Assembly (NCBI GenBank): GCA_041685115.1
Contig: JAWLGK010000021.1
Coordinates: 1 to 64,000, forward strand
Source of the DNA: JALOAT01 sp041685115
GTDB taxonomy: Bacteria; Pseudomonadota; Gammaproteobacteria; Thiohalomonadales; Thiohalomonadaceae
Length of the DNA: 64,000 bases
Reading direction: 5' to 3'
Shown: piece after piece, positions 25,562-33,353 of the stretch
Position numbering within the stretch: position 1 is the stretch's first letter
How the letters are laid out: every line of letters begins with the position of its first letter
Program-made: the position numbers and the translations under genes
Notes under the pieces: generated by a model
What the model was told of the DNA's origin: nothing
The model's input: the letters and a program-made list of their open reading frames with translations, nothing else
Databases searched by the model: none

Positions 25562-26421
25562 GCCAGTTCCTCCTTCCACGGCGCCCGTGCATCGATAACG
25601 ATGGCCGCCGGCTCGACCGGGCAGACCATTTCACATACACCGCAGCCGACACATTGCTCGAGCACCTCGGGCCTGGCGAGGCGCTCGCCCCGCTTGCTCA
25701 CGAAGGAAACCATCCGGATTGCATCCTTGATAGGACATTCGGTGAAACACAGGTCGCATAACTCCCGATCATAGGGATGATCACGCACTGGGATCGGCTT
25801 CCAGCGATCGACGTCCATGTAGCGCATCTGCCCCTTGAAACCGGGGCCGCGCGCCTGTCCCTTGAAACCTCTGCCGTGCAGTGCGAGACAGGCCTCCGGT
25901 CTGGCCAGGCGGGCCACGCCGATGCGTTCCTTGAGGTTGAGCGTCGGTTCCGGATCGTGTTCCTTGGCTTTAAGGACCGGGGGCTTGGCGAGCGGCGCAC
26001 CCGCACTTACTTCAAGTGAAGCCGGCTTCAGATACGTGAGTGCACCGGTGGGGCAGGCGAGGATGCACTGTACGGCGTCGCAAGAGAAGTCGCAGGCCTG
26101 ATCGCGTGCGGAAATGTAGGGCACACCGATACCAAAACCGTCGTCGATGTCACCCAACTCGATGGCTTGGACCGGGCAGACCTGGACGCACTGGCCGCAT
26201 TTGATGCAAGAGGCGAGGAAATCATCCTCGTTCAGTGCACCGGGCGGACGCAAGCGGGCCGGGCGGCCGTCACTGACGGGGACATAGCCGAGCAGAGAAA
26301 AGCCGACGACGCCCAGGGTGAGGCCAACGGAATGCAGAAATCGGCGCCGCGCCTTTTGCGCCTTGTCGAGAGGCGCACGGGAAGCAGGCTTCTTGCTGCC
26401 GGGCGTGGTTTGAGCACTCAT
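25558..26421 (-). CDS. nosG: NosG: NapG-like ferredoxin with twin-arginine N-terminus
   Basis: A 287-residue polyferredoxin. The N-terminal KARRRFLHSVGLTLGVVGFSLLGY is a Tat-type signal/anchor (RRRFL at 25-29). Several 4Fe-4S motifs follow: CIKCGQCVQVCPVQAI, CDFSCDAVQCILACPTGAL, CDLCFTECPIKDAI and CVGCGVCEMVCPVEPAAI. This is the NapG arrangement. It overlaps nosD upstream and nosH downstream by four bases each, and is expected to work with NosH in electron transfer from the quinone pool. Confidence 0.93.
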   Translation of the reverse strand: MSAQTTPGSKKPASRAPLDKAQKARRRFLHSVGLTLGVVGFSLLGYVPVSDGRPARLRPPGALNEDDFLASCIKCGQCVQVCPVQAIELGDIDDGFGIGVPYISARDQACDFSCDAVQCILACPTGALTYLKPASLEVSAGAPLAKPPVLKAKEHDPEPTLNLKERIGVARLARPEACLALHGRGFKGQARGPGFKGQMRYMDVDRWKPIPVRDHPYDRELCDLCFTECPIKDAIRMVSFVSKRGERLARPEVLEQCVGCGVCEMVCPVEPAAIVIDARAPWKEELA

Positions 26422-27779
26422 GGCAACACCCCCTGTTCCGGCTTGGCGTAGCGCGGTTTCGCGTCCTTCAGTATGAGGTCAGGCGCGGAGAACGGTGCAA
26501 GGCGTTCAAGAAAATCGAGAAGTTCCATGACCGGGGAGCTGCGAAAGAAGCGTGCTACCGGCAATTCGGCCCAGATCTGGTCGGTATACGAATAGAGGTC
26601 ATGGTCCTGATCGCCGTAGCCGTCGTGGTCGCGATCGAAGCCCTGATAATCGTCCCAGTAGTTCCCTTCCCAGAAATTCAGCACCGAATTGTCGCTTCTG
26701 CCGCCGTAGGTCACCTGCGTGAGGTTCCCCTCGAATACGTTGTCGCGCATAAAGTTATTGCCGGTCTCCGAGTTGAACAGAATCCCGATGCCATTGTACG
26801 CAAAGCGATTCCTTCGCACCTCGATGGTCGCATCGGGCTGGAAAGGTGAGAGGTCGGAGCCGATGCCGATTCCGCAGTAGATGATCTCGTTGTTCTCGAT
26901 GATCGTCCCGGATGCCTCTTTGAACCCGATGCCCATGCCGGTCGCACCGGTAGCATGGGAAATGATGTTGTTTCGCGCCACGCCGCCTTCCGTATACATG
27001 AAGTAGATGCCGACGGCATTGTCGTAAAAGCGGTTTCTCTCGACGATGTTGTCGTGGGCGAACATGAAATGAATGGAATAGCGACTGCGTCGACCTACGT
27101 TGCCACTGAATACGTTCCGGTTCGAGTACCACGCGACCATGTCGCGCGAGTCGACGACCTCATTGTTTTCTATGCGGTTGTCGTGGCTGTACCACAGCCG
27201 CAGGCCGTCACCACGGGTCCCCAGCTCTACCTCCTTCGAGCGGACCCGATTGCCGCGGACGATGCTGTTGTTGACCTGCTTCAGGTCGATACCGAACAGG
27301 CAGTCATCAACCACGAGGTTTTCGATCAGGTTATTGTGGCCGCGAACGTCGAGACAGGAGTCATCCGTGTCGTGGGAGTTGCCCGAGCCCGTCAGGTGCA
27401 ACCCGCGAATGATTGAATTATCCGCGTTGAGCACCATCACGGTGCCCTTGCCGCCCGCATCGACGGTCACTTGACCACCACCATCGATGGTCAAGGGTTT
27501 GTCGATGGTCACCGGACCGGAATAGTGGCCGGGTGGCGGCTTGAGCACCGAGCCGGGCGCGGCCTTGTCGACCAGCTCCTGGAGCGGCTGCAGACCATGG
27601 ATGCGCTTATCGCGCTCTATGAGCAGGTAGGTGGGTTTCGGCCGATCAATGGTCACTCTGGGCGCGTTGCTGAAATCTGCACCGGCGCCCAGTTGCCGTT
27701 CATCCGCGGCGGCGCTGCAAGACGCGAGTGCCAGTGCCATGACCAGGGCTGCACGAGACACACTCGACAAGTGAGGCAC
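26418..27779 (-). CDS. nosD: NosD: periplasmic maturation protein for nitrous oxide reductase
   Basis: A 453-residue protein with a signal peptide (MPHLSSVSRAALVMALALASCSAAA) and a right-handed parallel beta-helix made of NosD/CASH repeats, visible as recurrent short phrases such as NSIVRGNRVRS, DNRIENNEVVDS, NRNVFSGNVG and DNIVERNRFYDN. NosD is the periplasmic part of the NosDFY complex needed to build the CuZ site. It lies three bases downstream of the NosB-like gene and overlaps nosG by four bases. Confidence 0.95.
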   Translation of the reverse strand: MPHLSSVSRAALVMALALASCSAAADERQLGAGADFSNAPRVTIDRPKPTYLLIERDKRIHGLQPLQELVDKAAPGSVLKPPPGHYSGPVTIDKPLTIDGGGQVTVDAGGKGTVMVLNADNSIIRGLHLTGSGNSHDTDDSCLDVRGHNNLIENLVVDDCLFGIDLKQVNNSIVRGNRVRSKEVELGTRGDGLRLWYSHDNRIENNEVVDSRDMVAWYSNRNVFSGNVGRRSRYSIHFMFAHDNIVERNRFYDNAVGIYFMYTEGGVARNNIISHATGATGMGIGFKEASGTIIENNEIIYCGIGIGSDLSPFQPDATIEVRRNRFAYNGIGILFNSETGNNFMRDNVFEGNLTQVTYGGRSDNSVLNFWEGNYWDDYQGFDRDHDGYGDQDHDLYSYTDQIWAELPVARFFRSSPVMELLDFLERLAPFSAPDLILKDAKPRYAKPEQGVLP

Positions 27780-27782
27780 GTT

Positions 27783-28760
27783 TTACTCCGCGGCAGGGTT
27801 TTCACGAAGCTGCTTACGACGGATCAGCAGCGCCAGGCCAAGACAGATGAACACCACCATGAGCAGGGCGTACCCCCAGTACGGATAGGAGTAGGTGGAG
27901 AACTGTGCGACCTTGCCTTCGCCGAACACCGTGGGCATGAAAGGCTTCACCGTAAAGGCGCCCCACGGATGCAGGTTATGACCGAAGAACCACAGCCACG
28001 CGGAGTAGGTCACCAGGAAGAACGCCGGCAGCAGTGCAGGCACCCCCGCCAGCAACAGCTGGAAATTACGCAGCTTGGCGACACCGGCAACCACAATGCC
28101 CATGATGGCGATGAGTCCGAAGATGACGATCTCGCTGATCAGTTTGACGTTGGTTCCCCAGGCCTGGATGCGTTCAGGTTCCTTGAAGAAGGTGCCGGCT
28201 TCAGCGACGTAATTCTGGACATGGCTGTCGAGCCGGCCCATGAGGAATTGATCGGCGATCATCCATATCGCCACGGCGGCGAACCCGGCGACCAGCGCAG
28301 CCAGGCGAGCCTTCTTCTTTGGCAACGCAAAAGCGACCATCATAGTGGCGAAAAAGCCGAAGAAGAATTTTGCCAGGGGCTTCTCAACCGGGGCGCCGGT
28401 GGCGATGGGGAACATGCCGACGTAGTGGTTGATGGTGTTCATTTCATGCACGCAGTCGAGGCCCTGGGCATCTTTTTCCACGTGTTGCGCATCGAGAATA
28501 GGGTTCCAGCGTTCCGTAGTCTCATCGAGGTCGCCCTGGATGATCTCGTCGGCCATCTGGGAGCCGCTGCCGGCGGCCTTGCAGCCGTTGTACACGCCAT
28601 CGAAGTGGAAGTGAATGCGGATGCCGTCCGGAAAGGCGTCCTCGGGATAGTTGGGTGCGGTGAGCGACACCCACCAGATTGGCGCGAAATAGGCTGTTAC
28701 GAGAGCGATCAGCGCAATCAAGGTTAGCCCAGCGACAATCTTGTTCTGCTTGTCCATCAT
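27783..28760 (-). CDS. NosB-like integral membrane protein of the clade II nos operon
   Basis: A 325-residue membrane protein with about six helices: one N-terminal, a periplasmic loop of about 100 residues containing IHFHFDGVYNGC and DCVHEMNTINHYVGM, then five further helices. I see no catalytic or cofactor motif beyond the histidines and cysteines of the loop. Clade II clusters such as that of Wolinella carry a membrane protein NosB between nosZ and nosD. Position here (after the cytochromes, before nosD) suggests this is its counterpart, but identity is by context. A large hairpin lies between it and the diheme cytochrome gene. Confidence 0.75.
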   Translation of the reverse strand: MMDKQNKIVAGLTLIALIALVTAYFAPIWWVSLTAPNYPEDAFPDGIRIHFHFDGVYNGCKAAGSGSQMADEIIQGDLDETTERWNPILDAQHVEKDAQGLDCVHEMNTINHYVGMFPIATGAPVEKPLAKFFFGFFATMMVAFALPKKKARLAALVAGFAAVAIWMIADQFLMGRLDSHVQNYVAEAGTFFKEPERIQAWGTNVKLISEIVIFGLIAIMGIVVAGVAKLRNFQLLLAGVPALLPAFFLVTYSAWLWFFGHNLHPWGAFTVKPFMPTVFGEGKVAQFSTYSYPYWGYALLMVVFICLGLALLIRRKQLRENPAAE

Positions 28761-28807
28761 GCCTGCTCTCTCTATCGGAAGCTGAGGAATTCTGTGGTGG
28801 CCGCGAA

Positions 28808-28838
28808 GGCGGCGCCCGCACTAGCGCGGGCAGCCGCC
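28808..28838 (-). terminator. Intercistronic hairpin between the diheme cytochrome and NosB-like genes
   Basis: Stem GGCGGCGCCCGC (28808-28819) pairs with GCGGGC-A-GCCGCC (28826-28838) with one bulged A. No T run follows on the minus strand, so it is more likely a stability or processing element than a full terminator. Confidence 0.5.
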
Positions 28839-28850
28839 TACGGGGACTGA

Positions 28851-29588
28851 CTATTTCTTGGCTTTAGGCTTGCACATCGAACCGGGCATGGACAGGCTCG
28901 ACTGGTAGGCCGAGATCGCCACCAAGTCCTCATCACTATAAGGCTTGATGACCTTGACCATGTCGGGGTTGGCGTTGCGGCGCTTACCGTCGCGGATATC
29001 AGTCATCTGACGCAGCAGGTACTTGTAGTGCTGGCCGGCGATGACCGGGTAGAACTTCTCCTTGTTGCCTTCGCCGTTCTTGCCGTGGCATTCCAGGCAC
29101 TGCTTTTCGTAAAGCTGCTTGCCGCGATTGATCTGCAGTGCGGCATCGGCGCCTTCGTACTTGCCGTGCTCGATGGGAATGCACAGGCTCTCGATGTAGG
29201 TTGCGACGTCCGCCAGTTCCTGGGGATCGATCAACGAGATGGCAAACGGATACATGGTCGGGTTGTCACGCAATCCGGCACGGATGTCCGCCATCTGCTT
29301 AATGAGTACGGTGGTGTGCTGTCCAGCAAGCTGTGGGAAGGTGCCGTCCGGGCGGCCGGCGCCCGAGGGCAGGTGGCACGCGCCGCAGATCTCATAGGCT
29401 TCCTCGCCATTCACGACATCGCCTGTGTAACCAAGTGCTTCGAGCTTCTCGCCTTCCTGGGCATTCCAGGTGTAGCCCTCACTTTCGATGCCTTCCGCCT
29501 TGGGGGCCGGTGGGCCGGCAAAAGCCACGCCTGTACCGAGCAGGCCGACCAGCAATAATGAAAGTTTCATGTTTGGGTTCCTGTTCAT
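28851..29588 (-). CDS. Diheme c-type cytochrome of the nos operon
   Basis: A secreted cytochrome of about 239-245 residues with signal peptide MKLSLLLVGLLGTGVAFA. There are two heme c motifs, CGACH and CLECH, each in a class I cytochrome c domain with PQLAGQH/PVIAGQH-type sequences between motif and distal Met. Clade II nos clusters typically encode one or two such cytochromes (NosC1/NosC2), thought to deliver electrons to NosZ. The ATG at 29588 is preceded by GGAGAG; an in-frame ATG at 29570 with AGGAA upstream gives a cleaner signal peptide and may be the true start. Confidence 0.92.
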   Translation of the reverse strand: MNRNPNMKLSLLLVGLLGTGVAFAGPPAPKAEGIESEGYTWNAQEGEKLEALGYTGDVVNGEEAYEICGACHLPSGAGRPDGTFPQLAGQHTTVLIKQMADIRAGLRDNPTMYPFAISLIDPQELADVATYIESLCIPIEHGKYEGADAALQINRGKQLYEKQCLECHGKNGEGNKEKFYPVIAGQHYKYLLRQMTDIRDGKRRNANPDMVKVIKPYSDEDLVAISAYQSSLSMPGSMCKPKAKK

Positions 29589-29601
29589 CGTCTCTCCACA
29601 C

Positions 29602-29916
29602 TCACTTGAGTTTTTCCAGATAGAGGCTCAGGGCCTTGATCTCTTCGTCATTGACCAGATGCATCACGCCCTTCATGGCGGCGGTCTGGCCGTTGCTACG
29701 CGCACCGCTCTTGATGTCCTTCATCTGCTGTTCCGTGTAGGCGGCGCTCTGGCCTGCAATCTTTGGATAATTCGGCAGCAGCGGCTTGTCACCTTTCTGA
29801 CCATGGCAGGCGTTGCAGGTCTTTTCGGTGTAAAGCTTGGCCCCATCCGGCGCCGCGACGGCGACGGCGGCCGAGCACATCAACGAGGCGAGCATGGCTG
29901 TGGTGAGATACTTCAT
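29602..29916 (-). CDS. Monoheme c-type cytochrome adjacent to nosZ
   Basis: A 104-residue secreted cytochrome: signal peptide MKYLTTAMLASLMCSAAVAVA, heme motif CNACHGQKG, then PKIAGQSAAYTEQQMKDIKSG and a likely axial Met in AAMKGVMHLVND. It resembles the NosC-type small cytochromes of clade II nos clusters and is a good candidate for the direct electron donor to the CuA centre of NosZ. It lies 88 bases downstream of nosZ, beyond a strong hairpin, and 13 bases upstream of the diheme gene. Confidence 0.92.
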   Translation of the reverse strand: MKYLTTAMLASLMCSAAVAVAAPDGAKLYTEKTCNACHGQKGDKPLLPNYPKIAGQSAAYTEQQMKDIKSGARSNGQTAAMKGVMHLVNDEEIKALSLYLEKLK

Positions 29917-29940
29917 GTTCAGCTCCAGTGGTGGTGAAGT

Positions 29941-29976
29941 TCGACGGAGACAGGATTGATCGCCTGTCTCCGTCGA
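29941..29976 (-). terminator. Strong intercistronic hairpin after nosZ
   Basis: A perfect 14-bp stem, TCGACGGAGACAGG (29941-29954) with CCTGTCTCCGTCGA (29963-29976), loop ATTGATCG. It follows the nosZ stop by about 28 bases on the minus strand. No T run follows, so it probably protects or processes nosZ mRNA or gives partial termination. Confidence 0.6.
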
Positions 29977-30004
29977 CGGTTTGATTTACGTCAACCCAAG
30001 CAAC

Positions 30005-32287
30005 TTACTTGATCACCTTGGCACCATTCTGTTCCAGGTAGGTCTTGGCACGGAGACCGATGTCGGCCGCCTTCACCTGATACTGCCATACCTGCTCGGC
30101 CCAGAGGCTGGCCTGCTCCCAATCCTTCTTGGCAGCCGCTGCCTCATACCGGGACTTGGCATCCGGGATCTTGTTCAGCTGGTCGGTGGCATCGGCGACC
30201 AGGTTCACCACATCCGGGAAGTCCTTGTAGTTGGTGCTCGTGATGTAGCCTACCACGGAGTCGATGACTGCCTGCGTATCGGCCACGCGCTTCAGGATCG
30301 CCTGGTACTCTGCTTCGGTGTAGGTGCCCTTGGCGAGTTCCTTCTTGGTCGCCTTCCAGCCCTTCGGCTTGACCAGGAGGTAACCCTGCATCTCGAGATG
30401 CAGTGCCGAGCAGAACTCCGTGCAGTAGTACGGATAGACGCCTTCCTTGAATGCCTTGAACTTGACCGATGCGGTCTTGCCGGGCTCCACCGAGGCATGC
30501 ACGTTGTAGGTGGAAACCGTGAAGCCGTGGGTCTCGTCCTGGGCACGCTCGAGGTTGGTCAGGTTGATCGTCACCTCATCACCCACTTCGACCTCGATGG
30601 TCTCCGGCGTGATGTGGGAACGAATCAGCGTACCGTACACCGTCACCTTGTTGCCGTTGCGCTCGATGCGCTCTTCACCGGCACGTACCGCGCCCGGATG
30701 CTTGCTGTCGGTACGGGTATCGGTGCCGACCTTGTAGCGCACACCGGGCTTCAGCTTCTTGGCATCGATGGCGACGACGTAGTGCGGCTCACCCAAGGGC
30801 AGCGGCATGTCATACAGCAGCTGCATCTTGTCGTTGCTGATGTCGATCAACTGGTGGTTCTGCGGATGCAGGGGACCCACCGGGTTGAAGCGGTCGATGG
30901 ACAGCTTGTTGAGCGCCACCAGGTACTTGCCAGCGGGCTTGGCGGTGTCGCCTTCCATGGTCATCAAGTGACCGATGTTGTAGTGGATGGAGATCTTGTC
31001 CAGCACCTTGCCTTCGCAGAAGTCCCACTTCGCCACCTGGCTGTCCACGTACAGGGAGGTATAGGCGACGCACTTCTTGGAATCGAACTGCGTATGCAGG
31101 GGGCCGAGGCCAAGCTGCACCTGGGTATGCAGGGTGTCCTGCATGCTTATCACCGGAATGCCGTACGGGTCCTTGGACTCGAACTTCTTGGCCTTGATGG
31201 CCTTCATGATCTTGTCGAAGGAGTAGACCGACACGTGGGTGTCGAGCTTTCCGGAGACGACGATCTTGGTGCCGTCCGGGGTCACGTCGACGCCGTGCGG
31301 GCTCTTCGGCTCGGGGATCAGGAACAGGATGCCTTCCTTGACCGCCGTGTCGATGGTCAACACGTCTGCGCCGTTGATCTTCTTGGCCTTGCCGGCAGCC
31401 ACCAGCTCGGCCGCCTTCTTCCAGTTGATCACGTGCAGGTAGTCGGTGTCCTTGGCGGAGCAGCCGGCTTCATACGGCGGGCGTCCCTTCTCGATGCCAC
31501 CGACATAACGCTCGGTGCAGAACGAGTTGGTGAACGACCAGCCGTCGGAGGGACCCTTGCCCGCGTCGGACAGGTCCTGCGAGTAGGGCGGCAGCTCGAT
31601 GGAGAAGGACTTCTTCGGATCGATCTTGCCGGCCTTGCGGTCGAACTTCCAGTAGGTCATACCGCCGCGGTACTTCTCGTTGAACTCCTCGAGCGGATAG
31701 AACTTCTTGTTCTCCAACGGCGCTGCGTACTGTGAGGCCTCGAAGATGTAATCGGTGTTCGGCGTCACGAAGGCGCCGCCGTGTTCCGACTTGTAGATGG
31801 GGTTGACCACGATCTGCTTGGTTTCGAAGTCGCGCAGGTCGAGGACCGCGATACGCGGGTTGGCCTTGTCGTTGATGAACAGGAACTGGCCGTCCGCTTC
31901 ACCGTTGGTTTCGGAGAACGCCGGGTGATGGGTGTCACCCCAGGTGATGTCCATGCCGTCGATACGACCCTGGGCGAGGACCTTCTTGGATTCCTCGTCG
32001 TAGCCGTAACCCTGCCAGGGCTCCGGTGTGAAGACGCCGATGTACTTGAGGATGCGCATCGACGGAATGCCGTAGACGAGGACCTGTCCCGACTGACCGC
32101 CGGAACTGAACGCCAAAAACTCGTCACGCTTACCCGTCGGTACGTAGGTCTTCGCCGCCGACAGGAGATCCTGTTGGCTCAGACCCCGGCGTTTCATGAC
32201 GTCCTGCAGGGATTCTGCGGCATTTGCCCCAGTGACCCCGACTCCTGCTGCCAGCAACAACGCTGTTGCCTTAATCAAGCTTCTCAT
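30005..32287 (-). CDS. nosZ: Nitrous oxide reductase, clade II (Sec-dependent)
   Basis: Terminal reductase converting N2O to N2. The 760-residue protein starts MRSLIKATALLLAAGVGVTGANA, a Sec-type signal without the twin arginines of clade I NosZ. The seven-bladed propeller carries the CuZ ligand region GDTHHPAFSETNGEADGQFLFINDKANPRIAVLDL, in clade II form. The cupredoxin domain has the CuA motif CTEFCSALHLEM (Cys622, Cys626, His630, Met633). About 116 further residues form a predicted helical tail with no CxxCH, unlike the heme-bearing Wolinella enzyme. The ATG at 32287 follows AGGGGA; upstream in-frame codons are leader. A FNR/DNR-like site lies 74-87 bases upstream. Confidence 0.96.
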   Translation of the reverse strand: MRSLIKATALLLAAGVGVTGANAAESLQDVMKRRGLSQQDLLSAAKTYVPTGKRDEFLAFSSGGQSGQVLVYGIPSMRILKYIGVFTPEPWQGYGYDEESKKVLAQGRIDGMDITWGDTHHPAFSETNGEADGQFLFINDKANPRIAVLDLRDFETKQIVVNPIYKSEHGGAFVTPNTDYIFEASQYAAPLENKKFYPLEEFNEKYRGGMTYWKFDRKAGKIDPKKSFSIELPPYSQDLSDAGKGPSDGWSFTNSFCTERYVGGIEKGRPPYEAGCSAKDTDYLHVINWKKAAELVAAGKAKKINGADVLTIDTAVKEGILFLIPEPKSPHGVDVTPDGTKIVVSGKLDTHVSVYSFDKIMKAIKAKKFESKDPYGIPVISMQDTLHTQVQLGLGPLHTQFDSKKCVAYTSLYVDSQVAKWDFCEGKVLDKISIHYNIGHLMTMEGDTAKPAGKYLVALNKLSIDRFNPVGPLHPQNHQLIDISNDKMQLLYDMPLPLGEPHYVVAIDAKKLKPGVRYKVGTDTRTDSKHPGAVRAGEERIERNGNKVTVYGTLIRSHITPETIEVEVGDEVTINLTNLERAQDETHGFTVSTYNVHASVEPGKTASVKFKAFKEGVYPYYCTEFCSALHLEMQGYLLVKPKGWKATKKELAKGTYTEAEYQAILKRVADTQAVIDSVVGYITSTNYKDFPDVVNLVADATDQLNKIPDAKSRYEAAAAKKDWEQASLWAEQVWQYQVKAADIGLRAKTYLEQNGAKVIK

Positions 32288-32360
32288 GTTGTTTTCCCCT
32301 GAGTAGCCCCTGAAATGAAAACCCCCAACCACTCGAGTGCTTGCCACGCGCCTGAGTGAT

Positions 32361-32374
32361 TTGACACACATCAT
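32361..32374 (-). promoter_or_regulatory. FNR/DNR/NNR-type binding site upstream of nosZ
   Basis: Plus-strand TTGACACACATCAT matches the FNR/CRP-family consensus TTGAT-N4-ATCAA at eight of ten positions. It lies 74-87 bases upstream of the nosZ ATG, a suitable position for anaerobic or NO-responsive activation. I see no convincing -10 element downstream. Confidence 0.5.
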
Positions 32375-32693
32375 GCCCCTGGGGTCAGGTGGGAAACAGG
32401 TGACGAGTTCCCATATTAGGAACAAGAAACATGGAGGGAGAGGTTAGGAATAGTCCTACGCCTGGGATGTGAGGTTTCGGTGTGGCACAACGGGTGATGG
32501 TCTGATAGTGATTTTGGCTAGGAAAATCCCCGGGAATCGTTTGCGACAACGTTGTTGCCGCCCGGCAGCGGGACGGTCGCGCAGGACGGCAGCCTCGAGC
32601 GCAGGCATGGGCCGACGCAGGGCCTTTTGCTCGTCGTGCCGCTGTTTCACCCTGCTTCGTTCTCTTGAACACACCTTCCCCGCTACGTTAGGG
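32375..32693. other. Intergenic region between nosZ promoter and response regulator gene
   Basis: No gene is seen. A 16-bp near-perfect palindrome GCGACAAC|GTTGTTGC lies at 32543-32558 and could be an operator for the nearby NarL-type regulator; this is speculative. Confidence 0.4.
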
Positions 32694-33353
32694 CTATTCC
32701 GACGGGAACAGCGGATCGTCGTCGATGAGGCCGTGCTGAACGGCATAGCGCACCATTTCTGCGGTATTGCTCAGCCCCATCTTCACCATGATATTGGCCT
32801 TGTGTGTGCTTACGGTTTTGACGCTCAGGTTGAGGCGACGGCCGATCTCTGAGACCCCGAGACCATGGACCAGCATCAGGAATATCTGGTAGTTGCGGTC
32901 GGTCAGGGAGTTATGTGGAAGTACGCTGTTGTTTCCTTGCAGGGTGTTACGGGTAAAGCTCTCCGCGACGCTTTGATTGATGAAAAGTCCGCCTCGGGCC
33001 ACTTTGCGGATGGCCTCGGCAAGCATTGCCTCGGCGTTGTCCTTGCACAGGTAACCCGCCGCGCCCGCCTTCAGTGCCCGCACGGCATAGATGTCTTCCT
33101 TGTGCATACTGAGGATCAAGATGGCTACTGACGGAAACTCACTCTTGATCTGCTTGATCAGTTCGATACCGTTGCGGCCAGGCATGGTCAGGTCGAGTAC
33201 GATGGCATCCCAATGTCCCTCGCGCAGCAGCGCCAGGGCTTCCACCCCATTGGAAGCCTCGCCGCCGACCACGATGTCTCCCGAATCGCTGAGGATGTGC
33301 TTCAGCCCGGCGCGCAGGATGTCATGGTCGTCCGCTATCAATATGCGTATCAC
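32694..33353 (-). CDS. NarL/FixJ-family response regulator
   Basis: A 219-residue two-domain regulator. The receiver domain has ADDHDILR, the phosphoacceptor in AIVLDLTMPGRNG (Asp about 55) and LCKDN with the conserved Lys. The LuxR-type helix-turn-helix at the C-terminus reads LTDRNYQIFLMLVHGLGVSEIGRRLNLSVKTVSTHKANIMVKMG. It overlaps the upstream receiver-kinase gene by four bases and lies 0.4 kb upstream of nosZ on the same strand. It may be the output regulator of the sensory pair and possibly of the nos operon. Confidence 0.94.
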   Translation of the reverse strand: MIRILIADDHDILRAGLKHILSDSGDIVVGGEASNGVEALALLREGHWDAIVLDLTMPGRNGIELIKQIKSEFPSVAILILSMHKEDIYAVRALKAGAAGYLCKDNAEAMLAEAIRKVARGGLFINQSVAESFTRNTLQGNNSVLPHNSLTDRNYQIFLMLVHGLGVSEIGRRLNLSVKTVSTHKANIMVKMGLSNTAEMVRYAVQHGLIDDDPLFPSE

